Below, piece after piece: positions 10,754-19,350 of a stretch of 64,000 bases of DNA. Every line of letters starts with the position of its first letter. The first letter of the stretch is position 1. The translations under genes were made by a program, and so were the position numbers. The notes below the pieces were generated by a model. That model was not told the DNA's origin and made no database searches. It was given only the letters and a program-made list of their open reading frames with translations. The stretch is from Clostridium sp. BNL1100 (GTDB taxonomy: Bacteria; Bacillota; Clostridia; Acetivibrionales; DSM-1351): the NCBI RefSeq assembly GCF_000244875.1, contig NC_016791.1, forward strand, positions 4,345,001 through 4,409,000. The letters are read 5' to 3'.

Positions 10754-12136
10754 TTATAAGATGTTATTCAGTTTTAAACTGTACTCCCCAAGAAGAAAAT
10801 ACTCCGGATCTTTTATTCCCAGTCTCAATACATCCCCATTCGGTTCATCCAAACTATAATCTATTGACTGTGGAATTCCTTCTTTAAGGTTTGTAGAGTA
10901 TCCTCCGCCCTGCTCCATACCGAGAATATTCACTCTTCTGAATTGTGCATTGAACATTACCATGTTTTTATCCTCGTTTTCAAATTTAAAATATATTCTC
11001 AAAGCTCCGTTAGGGTTTCCATTTTTTATCCTTTCAACATCGCTTATAACCATAGTTGAATTCTTGAATTTTACCTTTTTATTTATTGTGACCCGTTTCC
11101 CCTCTTCCGGTATTTTTAAAGTGACTTTTTTCATTTTTTCCTGACTCTTTACAATTAAATAAGGTATTTTGAGTGTTAGGTTTTTTTCTTGAGGCAATAC
11201 ATTAAAATAAAATTTGTTATTGACGCCCATAAAGCCCTCAGGTATTGTGTATGAGTGACTTGTTTTATCTGTTTCAAGTGTCAGCTCCTTTTTTTCATAG
11301 CCGAAATCATATTCCTTGGTGAAAGAGGTTATTGTTAGGCCGCTTTTATTAACAGGGTACAGTTCTACAAGCAGTTTATTGTCTTGGCGACTGGATACTG
11401 CTGTTATGGATATATTGTTTTTGGTATCTGTTGGCCCTATCTCTTCCAAAGAGTCATAGCCCTCCGGAACTTTTAGTCTGAACTCTACTGAAAGGTTATA
11501 TTTGTTATAGTTAAATCTATAGACATCTCTTGTACTTAAATTATCCTGTTCAATTTGGTAAGCTGCCGAAATATATTCTACTTTTCCGCCACTTCCAATA
11601 CTACATCCGGAAGGACGATACTCCTTTCCGTTTACAGCCATAACTAAATTGTTCTTATCATGCTGTATATTGTTTTCAATATTTGATAAGTTCTTTTCCT
11701 CATGGAAACTCTTCAATTTAATGAGACAATTTAAAGTAAGATTATTCTTCGTTGCAATTACACTGTTTATTGTAAGAATTGCCTGACTGTTTTCGGAACT
11801 TATATTGCGTCCGTCTATGATATATTGAATACTTTGATTGTCTTCCATAATCCCGTATCCCGGTATAAATCCAAACAGCCTCCCCATAGCACTTACGACA
11901 TTGTCAAAACCTATTGAAAATATTGAAACTACAATTATTATTATTGCTGCCGCTATGGCTGACAATCCTCTGGTCACAAAAGTTTTCCGCCTCATAATTC
12001 CTGCTTTTGAGTAAGTGGATTTCTTAATCCTTTTAATGCTATTGGAATCAAGTTTAAATTTTAGCTCCTTTTCAAGGAGCTTGTCTGTTTCCTTTATGTC
12101 AAGTAAATCCAATGTGTGTGATATTTTTTTATCCAT
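10754..12136 (-). CDS. DUF4179-type membrane anti-sigma/regulatory protein
   Basis: 460 residues. A cytoplasmic N-terminus of about 65 residues is followed by one transmembrane helix (GLSAIAAAIIIIVVSIFSIGF) and a large extracytoplasmic domain of about 370 residues with many beta strands. This matches DUF4179 proteins, which are encoded next to sigma factors and act as presumed membrane anti-sigma factors. The ATG directly abuts the TGA of the sigma gene, with its SD (GGAGGG) inside that gene, so the two are translationally coupled. The signal sensed outside is unknown. Confidence 0.8.
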   Translation of the reverse strand: MDKKISHTLDLLDIKETDKLLEKELKFKLDSNSIKRIKKSTYSKAGIMRRKTFVTRGLSAIAAAIIIIVVSIFSIGFDNVVSAMGRLFGFIPGYGIMEDNQSIQYIIDGRNISSENSQAILTINSVIATKNNLTLNCLIKLKSFHEEKNLSNIENNIQHDKNNLVMAVNGKEYRPSGCSIGSGGKVEYISAAYQIEQDNLSTRDVYRFNYNKYNLSVEFRLKVPEGYDSLEEIGPTDTKNNISITAVSSRQDNKLLVELYPVNKSGLTITSFTKEYDFGYEKKELTLETDKTSHSYTIPEGFMGVNNKFYFNVLPQEKNLTLKIPYLIVKSQEKMKKVTLKIPEEGKRVTINKKVKFKNSTMVISDVERIKNGNPNGALRIYFKFENEDKNMVMFNAQFRRVNILGMEQGGGYSTNLKEGIPQSIDYSLDEPNGDVLRLGIKDPEYFLLGEYSLKLNNIL

Positions 12137-12718
12137 TCATTTTCCCTCCATTTCTTGGGGCTTTTCCATATTGCCCACTATTGCCCTTAGCTTCGACAGC
12201 CCTCTTGACAGCCTTTTGTCTATTGTATTTTGTTTAATTCCCATCAGCTCGGATATTTTCTTGGAGTTCTGACCAAGGTAGTATTTACGGATAAATATTT
12301 CACTATCAGGTTCACCCAAGGCCTTTATAGCCTGTATAAGCATATCCTTGGTCTCGGTGTCCACTTCATCTTCAACATTGAAAAGTTGGTTCACAGCACA
12401 GTCTTCCAATTCTTGTGTTTCCAGAGAAATCAGATTTGTCACATGCTTCGAGTTTTTTCTAAACAAATCTATCGCCCTGCGTTTAGATAGAACAGCAATA
12501 TAAGCCTTCAGCGTCCCTTTTGAGAGGTCTATTACACTTCTGTTTTTATATACCTCATAGAAAACTGAGCTGACACACTCTTCTATATCCTCTACCGAAA
12601 AGTATTGATTCAGCTTGTTATAAATTATTGTATACACTAGGCCTGAATAAGTATTAATAAGCTTTTCCAGACCTTTTTCGGGTTTATTATTTAATAAATC
12701 CAGTATTTTTTTATCCAA
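12137..12718 (-). CDS. ECF-like sigma-70 family RNA polymerase sigma factor
   Basis: I favour the TTG at 12718 as start, since AAGGGAAGG lies 8 nt upstream. A TTG at 12745 (nine codons longer) is the other option. The product of about 193 residues has region 2 (LINTYSGLVYTIIYNKLNQYFSVEDIEE, then AYIAVLSKRRAIDLFRKN) and region 4 with an HTH (NSKKISELMGIKQNTIDKRLSRG). The family normally activates its own operon. Partner: the DUF4179 protein immediately downstream. Target genes unknown. Confidence 0.88.
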   Translation of the reverse strand: MDKKILDLLNNKPEKGLEKLINTYSGLVYTIIYNKLNQYFSVEDIEECVSSVFYEVYKNRSVIDLSKGTLKAYIAVLSKRRAIDLFRKNSKHVTNLISLETQELEDCAVNQLFNVEDEVDTETKDMLIQAIKALGEPDSEIFIRKYYLGQNSKKISELMGIKQNTIDKRLSRGLSKLRAIVGNMEKPQEMEGK

Positions 12719-12805
12719 ATCTTGTACCTTCCCTTCAAAATTCAAACCGGTTCATTTATTAGTTCGTAGATACTAAAAAAAATCTGACAATAAACATTAA
12801 AAATT

Positions 12806-12844
12806 ATTCTAAAAATAAAAAAAGCAGCCCTATTCGAGCTGCTT
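12806..12844 (-). terminator. Terminator of the small alarmone synthetase gene
   Basis: A 7-bp stem AAGCAGC / GCTGCTT is followed on the minus strand by a T-rich run (TTTTTTTATTTTTAG). Confidence 0.7.
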
Positions 12845-12865
12845 CGCCTCTTAGATAGCATTTTT

Positions 12866-13558
12866 CTATAAATCACCCTTATTTAATTCTTCGATTGATT
12901 TATATATGCTTTGCATTTTAAGATCAGTTTTTGCTATGGTATCTGCACATTCCTGAAGTTCCTGTGCAACAGAGTGCGGTACGGTATCATTGGTTTTGTA
13001 TCTCAGCTGATGCTCCAGACTTGCCCAGAAATCCATGGCCATTGTCCTTATCTGTATTTCTACAGGTACTACTTCCTTCCTGTCCGAGAAGAAAACGGGT
13101 ACGGACACAACCAAATGCAAGCTGCGGTAGCCATTCTCTTTGGGGTTCTGTATATAGTCTGTTATACGCAGCAGAACAATATCGTCCTGCTGTGTAAGCA
13201 TTTTCGCTATCATGTATATATCATCAATGTAATAACACACTACCCTGATTCCGGCTATATCATGAAGGTTTGTTTTAGCCGATTCAAGACTTATATCGTT
13301 ATCTCTTCTGCTTAACTTTTCAAAGATGCTTTTTATGGATTTAATACGGCTTTGCATATGATGTATAGGGTTTCTTTTATGTATAACCTGAAACTCATCA
13401 TCCAAAATTTCTAATTTTGTACTTACCTCACGTATCGCTGATTGATACAAATGCTGCATCTCGAAAAAGCTGTTTTTAAGGCTGTTAATATCTTCTCCCG
13501 TAAATAATTGCTCCATACCGTTTAAGGAGCTGATAGTTGCGGTTTTTTTCATTATCAT
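12866..13558 (-). CDS. Small alarmone synthetase, RelA/SpoT domain (RelQ/YjbM-like)
   Basis: 230 residues containing only the (p)ppGpp synthetase domain, with no HD hydrolase and no TGS or ACT regulatory domains. Recognisable blocks are HDIAGIR (99-105), the substrate-loop segment NPKENGYRSLH (138-148) and EIQIRT (167-172), followed by an EHQLRYK segment. It should transfer pyrophosphate from ATP to GDP or GTP. A C-terminal helix may mediate oligomer formation as in RelQ. AAGGAG lies 13 nt before the first ATG, and a second in-frame ATG follows two codons later. Apparently a single-gene unit. Confidence 0.93.
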   Translation of the reverse strand: MIMKKTATISSLNGMEQLFTGEDINSLKNSFFEMQHLYQSAIREVSTKLEILDDEFQVIHKRNPIHHMQSRIKSIKSIFEKLSRRDNDISLESAKTNLHDIAGIRVVCYYIDDIYMIAKMLTQQDDIVLLRITDYIQNPKENGYRSLHLVVSVPVFFSDRKEVVPVEIQIRTMAMDFWASLEHQLRYKTNDTVPHSVAQELQECADTIAKTDLKMQSIYKSIEELNKGDL

Positions 13559-13699
13559 GCTTAATTGTACTCTCCTTTGTATTCGATAGGTTAGTTACCT
13601 ATACCATCCGTACATTGTTTGGACAAAAAGTGCATCCACTTATATTATATCGGTACAAAGTTAAATATGTATGAAAAAAATATGAATATTTTAAATAAA

Positions 13700-13939
13700 C
13701 TACATGTTTTTCCACGCAGGAAGTTTCTTCATCATTGCTTCTGCGGCAGAACCGGCAGCTTTTTTATCTAATCCCTGTGTTTTTATTATAAAATTCGTCA
13801 AGGAATCCAATTTTTCCTGGTATGACTGCATTGTGCCGTCAGGTCGTGCGCAAAATTTGCAGTAATCTTTTGACTCATCACCTGATGCGTAATCAGAAAC
13901 TTCTTGCATAGGCATTCCGCATGCTATACATTTTTTCAT
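13700..13939 (-). CDS. Small zinc-ribbon protein
   Basis: 79 residues. Two Cys-X2-Cys knuckles (CIACGMPM and CKFCARPDG) separated by 20 residues form a zinc ribbon, followed by a helical tail. It resembles the putative zinc-ribbon family PF12674. GAGAGG precedes the ATG, and it follows the TetR gene by 18 nt, so the two form an operon. Molecular role unknown. Confidence 0.85.
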   Translation of the reverse strand: MKKCIACGMPMQEVSDYASGDESKDYCKFCARPDGTMQSYQEKLDSLTNFIIKTQGLDKKAAGSAAEAMMKKLPAWKNM

Positions 13940-13957
13940 TTTAAATCATCCTCTCTT

Positions 13958-14551
13958 TTATTTGTTGTAATTTACCATGTTGAGGTAAAATTCAATCATT
14001 TTTTCACCACAAGTCTTTAAAACAGAATCCTCCGGTGCAAATAAGTCACTGTTGGCGATATAGTAGTGAACAAGCCCAATCCATCCGTTAAAAACCATAT
14101 CTTCAGGAAGTTTTTTCATGACCCCTGCCTCAACTTCCTTTTGAATCGTCTGACTAAGGTGAAAGGATACTGTTGACTGAAGCATTAAAAAAGTATCCCT
14201 TGCCTCTTTCGGAAGCAATCTGTTTTCTATTACCAGTCTTGTATAAAATGGCTCAAATTCCGTCAGTACTTCTATATGAGCTTTAAGAGCCAAGTTAAAA
14301 CCTTTTTGACCACCTGCAACCTCGTGGAGACGAGTGTTAATTCTTTCTCCAACATCTTCTATGACCGCAGTCAGGAGCTCTTCCTGAGTATGAAAGTGTG
14401 CAAATATTGTTCCATGAGACACACCTGCTTCTCCGGCAACGTCTGCGGTACGAGTGGTTGTCAGACCATTTATGGCAAACTGTTTGACTGCTGCTTCAAT
14501 AATCTTCTTTCTTGTTGAATTTTTTTGTAGCTGTCTCTTATTTTCTTTCAC
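13958..14551 (-). CDS. TetR/AcrR family transcriptional regulator
   Basis: 197 residues starting at GTG, with GGAAG 7 nt upstream. The N-terminal HTH is typical (TRTADVAGEAGVSHGTIFAHF); the rest is an all-helical ligand-binding region. It forms an operon with the zinc-ribbon gene and is divergent from the alpha/beta hydrolase at 14821. Repeats over its promoter suggest autoregulation and possibly control of the hydrolase (inference). Confidence 0.92.
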   Translation of the reverse strand: MKENKRQLQKNSTRKKIIEAAVKQFAINGLTTTRTADVAGEAGVSHGTIFAHFHTQEELLTAVIEDVGERINTRLHEVAGGQKGFNLALKAHIEVLTEFEPFYTRLVIENRLLPKEARDTFLMLQSTVSFHLSQTIQKEVEAGVMKKLPEDMVFNGWIGLVHYYIANSDLFAPEDSVLKTCGEKMIEFYLNMVNYNK

Positions 14552-14581
14552 TTAATCACTTCCGGTTATTTTATTGACTTG

Positions 14582-14632
14582 CTACTCATTGACTACTCAC
14601 TCATTATAACTCTTTAGAGAATGTATTGTCAA
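14582..14632 (-). promoter_or_regulatory. Promoter and probable operator of the TetR operon
   Basis: On the minus strand TTGACA (14627-14632) and TATAAT (14603-14608), both perfect, are separated by 18 bp. Immediately downstream are CTACTCA direct repeats 11 bp apart (14582-14588 and 14593-14599, plus strand), roughly one helical turn. They are placed to block transcription when bound. Confidence 0.7.
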
Positions 14633-14820
14633 TATCTCCGCAATATTCTCTTGTTATAACTGGAAAGGTATGTTTATTGCACTGTTTGAGCATTTTCAGG
14701 TATAATTTATGTATACTTAATTTCAATCTTTTTTATATTCAGAAATATTTGCAAGTCATAATTTTAATCACTTTATAATAAATTTATCTGATATTGGTCG
14801 AGATATAGTGGGAGATATCC

Positions 14821-15792
14821 ATGAAAATTTTTGTAAAAGCATGCATTATAATTGTATTAATAGCTTTTGTTGTAGTTTTGGTTGCCGGTTTCTATTTTTA
14901 TGATCTTTCCGTTGCCCGTACTAAAAAAGCATTTCTTGCTGAAGACGTAGCCCTTAAAAAGTCCGTTATGGTAAACAGCGAAATTGAACTAAAAAAAACG
15001 TCATCAGAATTCACAGATGACGTTGATTGGTTGAGCAGCCAGGCCTATGAGACAGTTGATATTGTATCTTACGACGGGTTGAACCTAAAGGGATATTATC
15101 TTAGCGCTGAATCTCCATCTATGAATACAGTTATATTGTCTCACGGTTATTCCTCAAAAGGTCTGTGGATGGGCTTATATGCCAAGCTGTATAATATGTT
15201 TGGTTATAACGTTCTTATGCCTGACAACAGAGGGCATGGCAGCAGCGAAGGCAATTACATTGGGTTTGGCTGGATGGACAGGAACGATTATTTAAAATGG
15301 ATTGATTTCGTTATTAAAAAATCAGGCCCTGATACCAAGATAGTTCTTCATGGAGTTTCCATGGGAGGAGCAACGGTTCTCATGACCGGCGGAGAAAACC
15401 TCCCCTCCAATGTAAAGGCTATTGTTTCTGACTGTGCTTATACGTCGGTAAAGGATGAACTCTCATATCAAATGTCAAGAATGTATCACCTTCCTTCTTT
15501 TCCTCTGCTTAATGCCACAAGTATTATTACCAAAATAAAGGCAGGGTTTACCTTTGAGGAAGCATCAGCTCTTAAACAGGTTAAAAAAAGTAAGACCCCT
15601 ACACTTTTTATTCATGGCGGTAATGACGAATTCGTTCCTACCAGTATGGTAAACAAGTTGTTTGAGGCATGCAGCAGTGAAAAAGAACTTTTTATCGTTC
15701 CCGGTGCAGGCCACGGAGCTGCATTAAATGCAGACCCCGATGGTTACATTGCAAAGGTAAAGGACTTTACCGAAAAATATATTAATAAATAA
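14821..15792 (+). CDS. Membrane-anchored alpha/beta hydrolase
   Basis: 323 residues. One N-terminal transmembrane helix (ACIIIVLIAFVVVLVAGFYF) precedes an alpha/beta-hydrolase domain. The nucleophile elbow is GVSMGG (S180), the acid is D269 in HGGNDEFVP and the base is H298 in GAGHG. The oxyanion-side motif LSHGYSSKG is also present. It belongs to the BAAT/YqkD-like group of serine hydrolases; the substrate cannot be read from sequence. GGGAGA precedes the ATG. It is divergent from the TetR gene. Confidence 0.88.
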   Translation: MKIFVKACIIIVLIAFVVVLVAGFYFYDLSVARTKKAFLAEDVALKKSVMVNSEIELKKTSSEFTDDVDWLSSQAYETVDIVSYDGLNLKGYYLSAESPSMNTVILSHGYSSKGLWMGLYAKLYNMFGYNVLMPDNRGHGSSEGNYIGFGWMDRNDYLKWIDFVIKKSGPDTKIVLHGVSMGGATVLMTGGENLPSNVKAIVSDCAYTSVKDELSYQMSRMYHLPSFPLLNATSIITKIKAGFTFEEASALKQVKKSKTPTLFIHGGNDEFVPTSMVNKLFEACSSEKELFIVPGAGHGAALNADPDGYIAKVKDFTEKYINK

Positions 15793-15813
15793 ATTAAGCA
15801 TGATAATACGCCT

Positions 15814-17367
15814 TTAGGGTACTGCCATTTCAAATGCTACACAGAAGTTTGGGAGGGGCTTTCCGCTGTTATATCCCACAAGTGGGTCTGAATCCCGGAG
15901 AAGTCCCCACCTGCATGTTCCTCCTGTTCTGTTTGTTCCGGCTGTGAAAGCATACCCGACCTTAACTCCGGTTGACGGCACATCTCCATCACAGGTTATT
16001 TTCACTGAATCACCTATTATTGCAACTGATTGTATGGTTATTCTCTTACTTTGTGTGTATACTTCAAAGCCTTTTCCGTTTTTCCATTCTGCTAGGGTGC
16101 TTTGATTTGGTTCAGGTAGAGAAGTATCCCAAACCAAAGGCCCGGCAGGCACATGGAACCTCACCGTTATAACATTTCCGCTTCTTTCTACTACTGTTGG
16201 CTGTAAAGGCTGCCAGTCATGCCCAAGGACGACCCTTTCGTAATAAACCTTGGCAAACTGCTCTCCTAACTGCTGATATCCGCTTGCTGTCAAATGCACA
16301 CCATCGGCGGCATATTGTCTTTGATAGTTTGGCCCCACGCAAACCATATCCCCGGGGTAATCTAAGCCAGCCTTCCATTGCACCAGTGTAGATGTAGCAG
16401 TTCCCGTACTCCCGCATGAATTCTGCTGAACAATGAACATGGGTATATTCTGGGTTTGTCCGGTAATAGCCTTAATATCCTGATTGTAGTCTGCCCATAA
16501 TGTGTGCAGCTGATTTTCATAGTTTGTGTTGCCTGCATCCCTTTCACCATGGGTCATTATAACAGCACCTACTCCATAGGTTTTACCCGCCTGTTGTGCA
16601 AGGCGTTTTATTGCTTTGACTTCAAATAAAGTGGCTGCATATGCACGTCCTGAATAAGTTGTTTCGGGTGCACCCTTACTGAGGGCATCGATCCCCTGCC
16701 CTGTTTCGCCAACCGCAGTATGTACAGAAACATAGTCTTTTCCCGAAGCATTTCTGACCAGAGATGTTATTTGGTTAGCCATTGCTGAATGTGGAGTTTC
16801 TCCAAATATGTTCCCCGGATAAGCACCTCCATAGTAATAGCCGTATTCCCTTACGGGTTCAATCAGAGGAATCATCTTAAACAGGCTATTATTGGGTTCA
16901 AATGGCGGAACCATAACCTTTTCCAATGAAAGTTTCAGATTGCTAAAGGGCTGTTGGGTTGTAACCGGAGGGTTCCCTTCAGCACCAACCGCAAGGCTTT
17001 GTCCGGTACCAATAATCCCGGCCCAGTCCCAAGGGATTTTTACATTGCTTATAGATTCCGCAGGAAATTTGTTAATAATTCCAAGTAAATAGCTTTTCAA
17101 CAAAGCATAATCCAGAACATCAACAACCCCGTCCCCGTTTAAATCGGCATACTTAAAGCGATTATCTCCCGGGAAACCCCTGTCGTTATCCAATAAATAA
17201 ATTTTAAATGCTGCGAAGTCAAGTCCGTCAACACTGCCATCACTGTTCAAATCCCCGTAAATATCCGTTGATACAGCGGCATTGGAAAGGGAAATATTAC
17301 TTGTGATCGAGCAGATAAAAGCGAGAATTGTTAAAAAGACAAGAACCTTTTGACTTGTTTTTTTCAT
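15814..17367 (-). CDS. Cellulosomal SGNH-type carbohydrate esterase with N-terminal dockerin
   Basis: The start is the ATG at 17367 behind AAAGGA; a TTG 21 nt upstream is not favoured. The 517-residue protein has a signal peptide (cleavage after SNA-A near residue 31). A type I dockerin follows directly, made of two 22-residue calcium-binding repeats (DLNSDGSVDGLDFAAFKIYL and DLNGDGVVDVLDYALLKSYL). The rest is an SGNH/sialate-O-acetylesterase-like catalytic domain: GTGQSL (Ser block), THGERDAGN (block III) and DGVHLTASGY (Asp-X-X-His). It should deacetylate a plant polysaccharide while docked on a scaffoldin (inference). The dockerin is at the N-terminus, not the more common C-terminus. Confidence 0.88.
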   Translation of the reverse strand: MKKTSQKVLVFLTILAFICSITSNISLSNAAVSTDIYGDLNSDGSVDGLDFAAFKIYLLDNDRGFPGDNRFKYADLNGDGVVDVLDYALLKSYLLGIINKFPAESISNVKIPWDWAGIIGTGQSLAVGAEGNPPVTTQQPFSNLKLSLEKVMVPPFEPNNSLFKMIPLIEPVREYGYYYGGAYPGNIFGETPHSAMANQITSLVRNASGKDYVSVHTAVGETGQGIDALSKGAPETTYSGRAYAATLFEVKAIKRLAQQAGKTYGVGAVIMTHGERDAGNTNYENQLHTLWADYNQDIKAITGQTQNIPMFIVQQNSCGSTGTATSTLVQWKAGLDYPGDMVCVGPNYQRQYAADGVHLTASGYQQLGEQFAKVYYERVVLGHDWQPLQPTVVERSGNVITVRFHVPAGPLVWDTSLPEPNQSTLAEWKNGKGFEVYTQSKRITIQSVAIIGDSVKITCDGDVPSTGVKVGYAFTAGTNRTGGTCRWGLLRDSDPLVGYNSGKPLPNFCVAFEMAVP

Positions 17368-17502
17368 ATATCCACGTCCTTTTTGCAATTTTGTTAATTC
17401 TTTGTTGTGTATACATTAATTGTATTTACTTACATATTCTATTTTTAGTGCAATAAATCCTCCAAAGCAATTATCTACCTATAATTTAAAGTTGTTTATT
17501 TA

Positions 17503-17531
17503 TTGAATTACAGCTATGTGTGTGGTATGCT
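17503..17531 (+). promoter_or_regulatory. Promoter of the ABC-F leader transcript
   Basis: TTGAAT (17503-17508), a 17-bp spacer and TATGCT (17526-17531). The predicted transcript start near 17538 gives a 250-nt leader before the ABC-F gene. Confidence 0.6.
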
Positions 17532-17537
17532 ATTTAC

Positions 17538-17770
17538 AAATAAATGATTGGAGTTGAAAAGATGAAGTAATATTTCTTGCTGATTTTAAACATAACTAAA
17601 CAATAATTTTTATGGGAGTAATCCCTTGTTTTGTTGTGTACGCAAGAAAGTTACTTATTCTTTTTGGCTCATTCGGCATAATCCTTTGTTCCCTGTCTCC
17701 GGTAGACGGGGCCTTGCTGTATTTATATGAGCTGCGGAAAAATTAACTTTCTTGCAGCTCATATTTTTTT
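17538..17770 (+). promoter_or_regulatory. Ribosome-mediated transcription attenuator of the ABC-F gene
   Basis: Three complementary segments are visible. Segment 1 (17573-17580, TTTCTTGC) lies 2 nt after the leader ORF stop. Segment 2 (17642-17653, GCAAGAAAGTTA) can pair with it. Segment 3 (17744-17755) is the exact 12-base complement of segment 2. The terminator is an 11-bp perfect stem (17725-17735 with 17754-17764) followed by T7; segment 3 fills most of its loop and the first two bases of its right arm. A ribosome stalled on the leader ORF would cover segment 1, free segment 2 to pair with segment 3, and prevent termination. A further hairpin sits at 17691-17711. Confidence 0.75.
17562..17570 (+). 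CDS. Two-codon leader ORF (Met-Lys-stop)
   Basis: ATG AAG TAA is preceded by GGAG at 17550-17553 with an ideal 8-nt spacing. It lies at the start of a leader with alternative hairpins, where a drug-stalled ribosome would act as the switch. Known ABC-F resistance genes use very short leader ORFs in the same way. A real translation start is inferred, not shown. Confidence 0.55.
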   Translation: MK

Positions 17771-17787
17771 GTACAGGAGGGTATTTT

Positions 17788-19254
17788 ATGTCTTTAATTA
17801 ACGTTACAAATCTGACTTTTGCCTATGACGGCAGTTATGATAATATATTTGAAAATGTAAGCTTCCAGATAGATACTGATTGGAAGCTGGGCTTTACAGG
17901 GAGGAATGGCAGGGGAAAAACTACATTCCTCAATCTCCTGCTGGGCAAGTATGAATACAGCGGTAGTATTTCGTCAAAAGTTCCCTTTGAATATTTCCCT
18001 TATGAGGTAAAAAATAAAGAAAACAATACCATAGATATTATTGAAGAAGTTTTTCCCAATTATGTTCTGTGGGAGGTTATGCGTGAGCTGTCCTTATTGG
18101 AGGTTGACGACGATGTTTTATACAGGCCTTTTGATACTTTGTCCAACGGAGAGCAGACAAAGGTTTTGCTTGCAGCACTTTTTCTGAAAGAGAACAGTTT
18201 TTTGCTTATTGATGAACCTACAAATCATTTGGATATAAATGCAAGAAAAGTTGTCAGCGATTATATCAGTACAAAGCATGGATTTATCTTGGTTTCCCAT
18301 GACAGGGCTTTTTTAGATAATTGTGTTGATCATATTCTTTCTATTAATAAAACTAATATTGAAATACAGAAAGGAAATTTTTCTTCCTGGTGGGAAAATA
18401 AAGAGATGCAGGATAGCTATGAACGTGCGGAAAACGACAAGCTCAAAAAGGATATCAAAAGACTTTCCGAAGCGGCAAAACGGACATCTGACTGGTCAGA
18501 TAAAACTGAGAAATCCAAGATTGGCAATCACGCACCTGACAGAGGTTTCATAGGTCATAAGGCTGCAAAAATGATGAGCCGTTCAAAAGCTATACAAGCA
18601 AGACAGCAGTCGGCAATTGAGGATAAATCCAATCTTCTCAAGAACATAGAAAGCTCTGAAAAGCTTAAAATTGCACAACTGAATTTTCATACAGACAGAC
18701 TTGTTGAGTTGGAAAATGTCTCTATCTTCTATGGTGATAAAACAGCTTGTGATAACGTGACCTTCACCATAGAACAAGGGGACAGGATAGCCCTGATGGG
18801 TAAAAACGGTTCGGGCAAGTCAAGTATAATAAAGCTTATTTGCGGTGAGGATATTAATTATTCCGGGACTATCAGGAAGTCAAACCAGTTGAAGATTTCC
18901 TATGTATCCCAGAATACCACCCAACTTTGCGGAAATCTAAGTGACTATGCCAGGGCTAACGAAATTGACGAGAGCCTTTTCAAGGCTATTTTAAGGAAGC
19001 TTGATTTTTCCAGAGTACAGTTTGAGAAAGATATTTCTGATTTCAGCGGAGGACAAAAGAAAAAGGTATTGATTGCTAAAAGCCTTTGTGATAAAGCCCA
19101 CCTGCATATATGGGACGAACCGCTGAATTTTATTGACGTAATTTCACGTATGCAGATTGAAGAACTGCTATTGGAACATCAGCCGACTATTCTCTTTGTA
19201 GAACATGATATTGAGTTTTGTAATAACATTGCCACTAAGATTGTCCAGCTGTAA
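17788..19254 (+). CDS. ABC-F ribosomal protection protein, Lsa/CplR-like
   Basis: The start is the ATG at 17788 with GGAGG upstream; the frame opens earlier inside the terminator and is not used. The 488-residue protein has two ABC ATPase domains and no membrane segment. Domain 1 carries GRNGRGKTTFL, LSNGEQTK and LLIDEPTNHLD; domain 2 carries GKNGSGKSSII, FSGGQKKK and IWDEPLNFID. The interdomain linker (about 185-290) is long and charged, as in antibiotic-resistance ABC-F proteins. By family it should dislodge lincosamides, streptogramin A or pleuromutilins from the ribosome. The attenuator upstream supports drug-induced expression. The Lsa/CplR assignment comes from the N-terminal sequence style and is not confirmed. 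Confidence 0.88.
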   Translation: MSLINVTNLTFAYDGSYDNIFENVSFQIDTDWKLGFTGRNGRGKTTFLNLLLGKYEYSGSISSKVPFEYFPYEVKNKENNTIDIIEEVFPNYVLWEVMRELSLLEVDDDVLYRPFDTLSNGEQTKVLLAALFLKENSFLLIDEPTNHLDINARKVVSDYISTKHGFILVSHDRAFLDNCVDHILSINKTNIEIQKGNFSSWWENKEMQDSYERAENDKLKKDIKRLSEAAKRTSDWSDKTEKSKIGNHAPDRGFIGHKAAKMMSRSKAIQARQQSAIEDKSNLLKNIESSEKLKIAQLNFHTDRLVELENVSIFYGDKTACDNVTFTIEQGDRIALMGKNGSGKSSIIKLICGEDINYSGTIRKSNQLKISYVSQNTTQLCGNLSDYARANEIDESLFKAILRKLDFSRVQFEKDISDFSGGQKKKVLIAKSLCDKAHLHIWDEPLNFIDVISRMQIEELLLEHQPTILFVEHDIEFCNNIATKIVQL

Positions 19255-19262
19255 GTTATGCT

Positions 19263-19297
19263 AAAAAACCGGGAAGGGTTTCTCTTCCCGGTTTTTT
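19263..19297 (+). terminator. Terminator of the ABC-F gene
   Basis: A 14-bp perfect stem (AAAAAACCGGGAAG / CTTCCCGGTTTTTT) with a 7-nt loop lies 8 bases after the stop codon. Confidence 0.92.
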
Positions 19298-19350
19298 ACC
19301 GTTTATATGAAAACTGTTACGGCAATACTGAATACAAGGAGAAAAGATAT

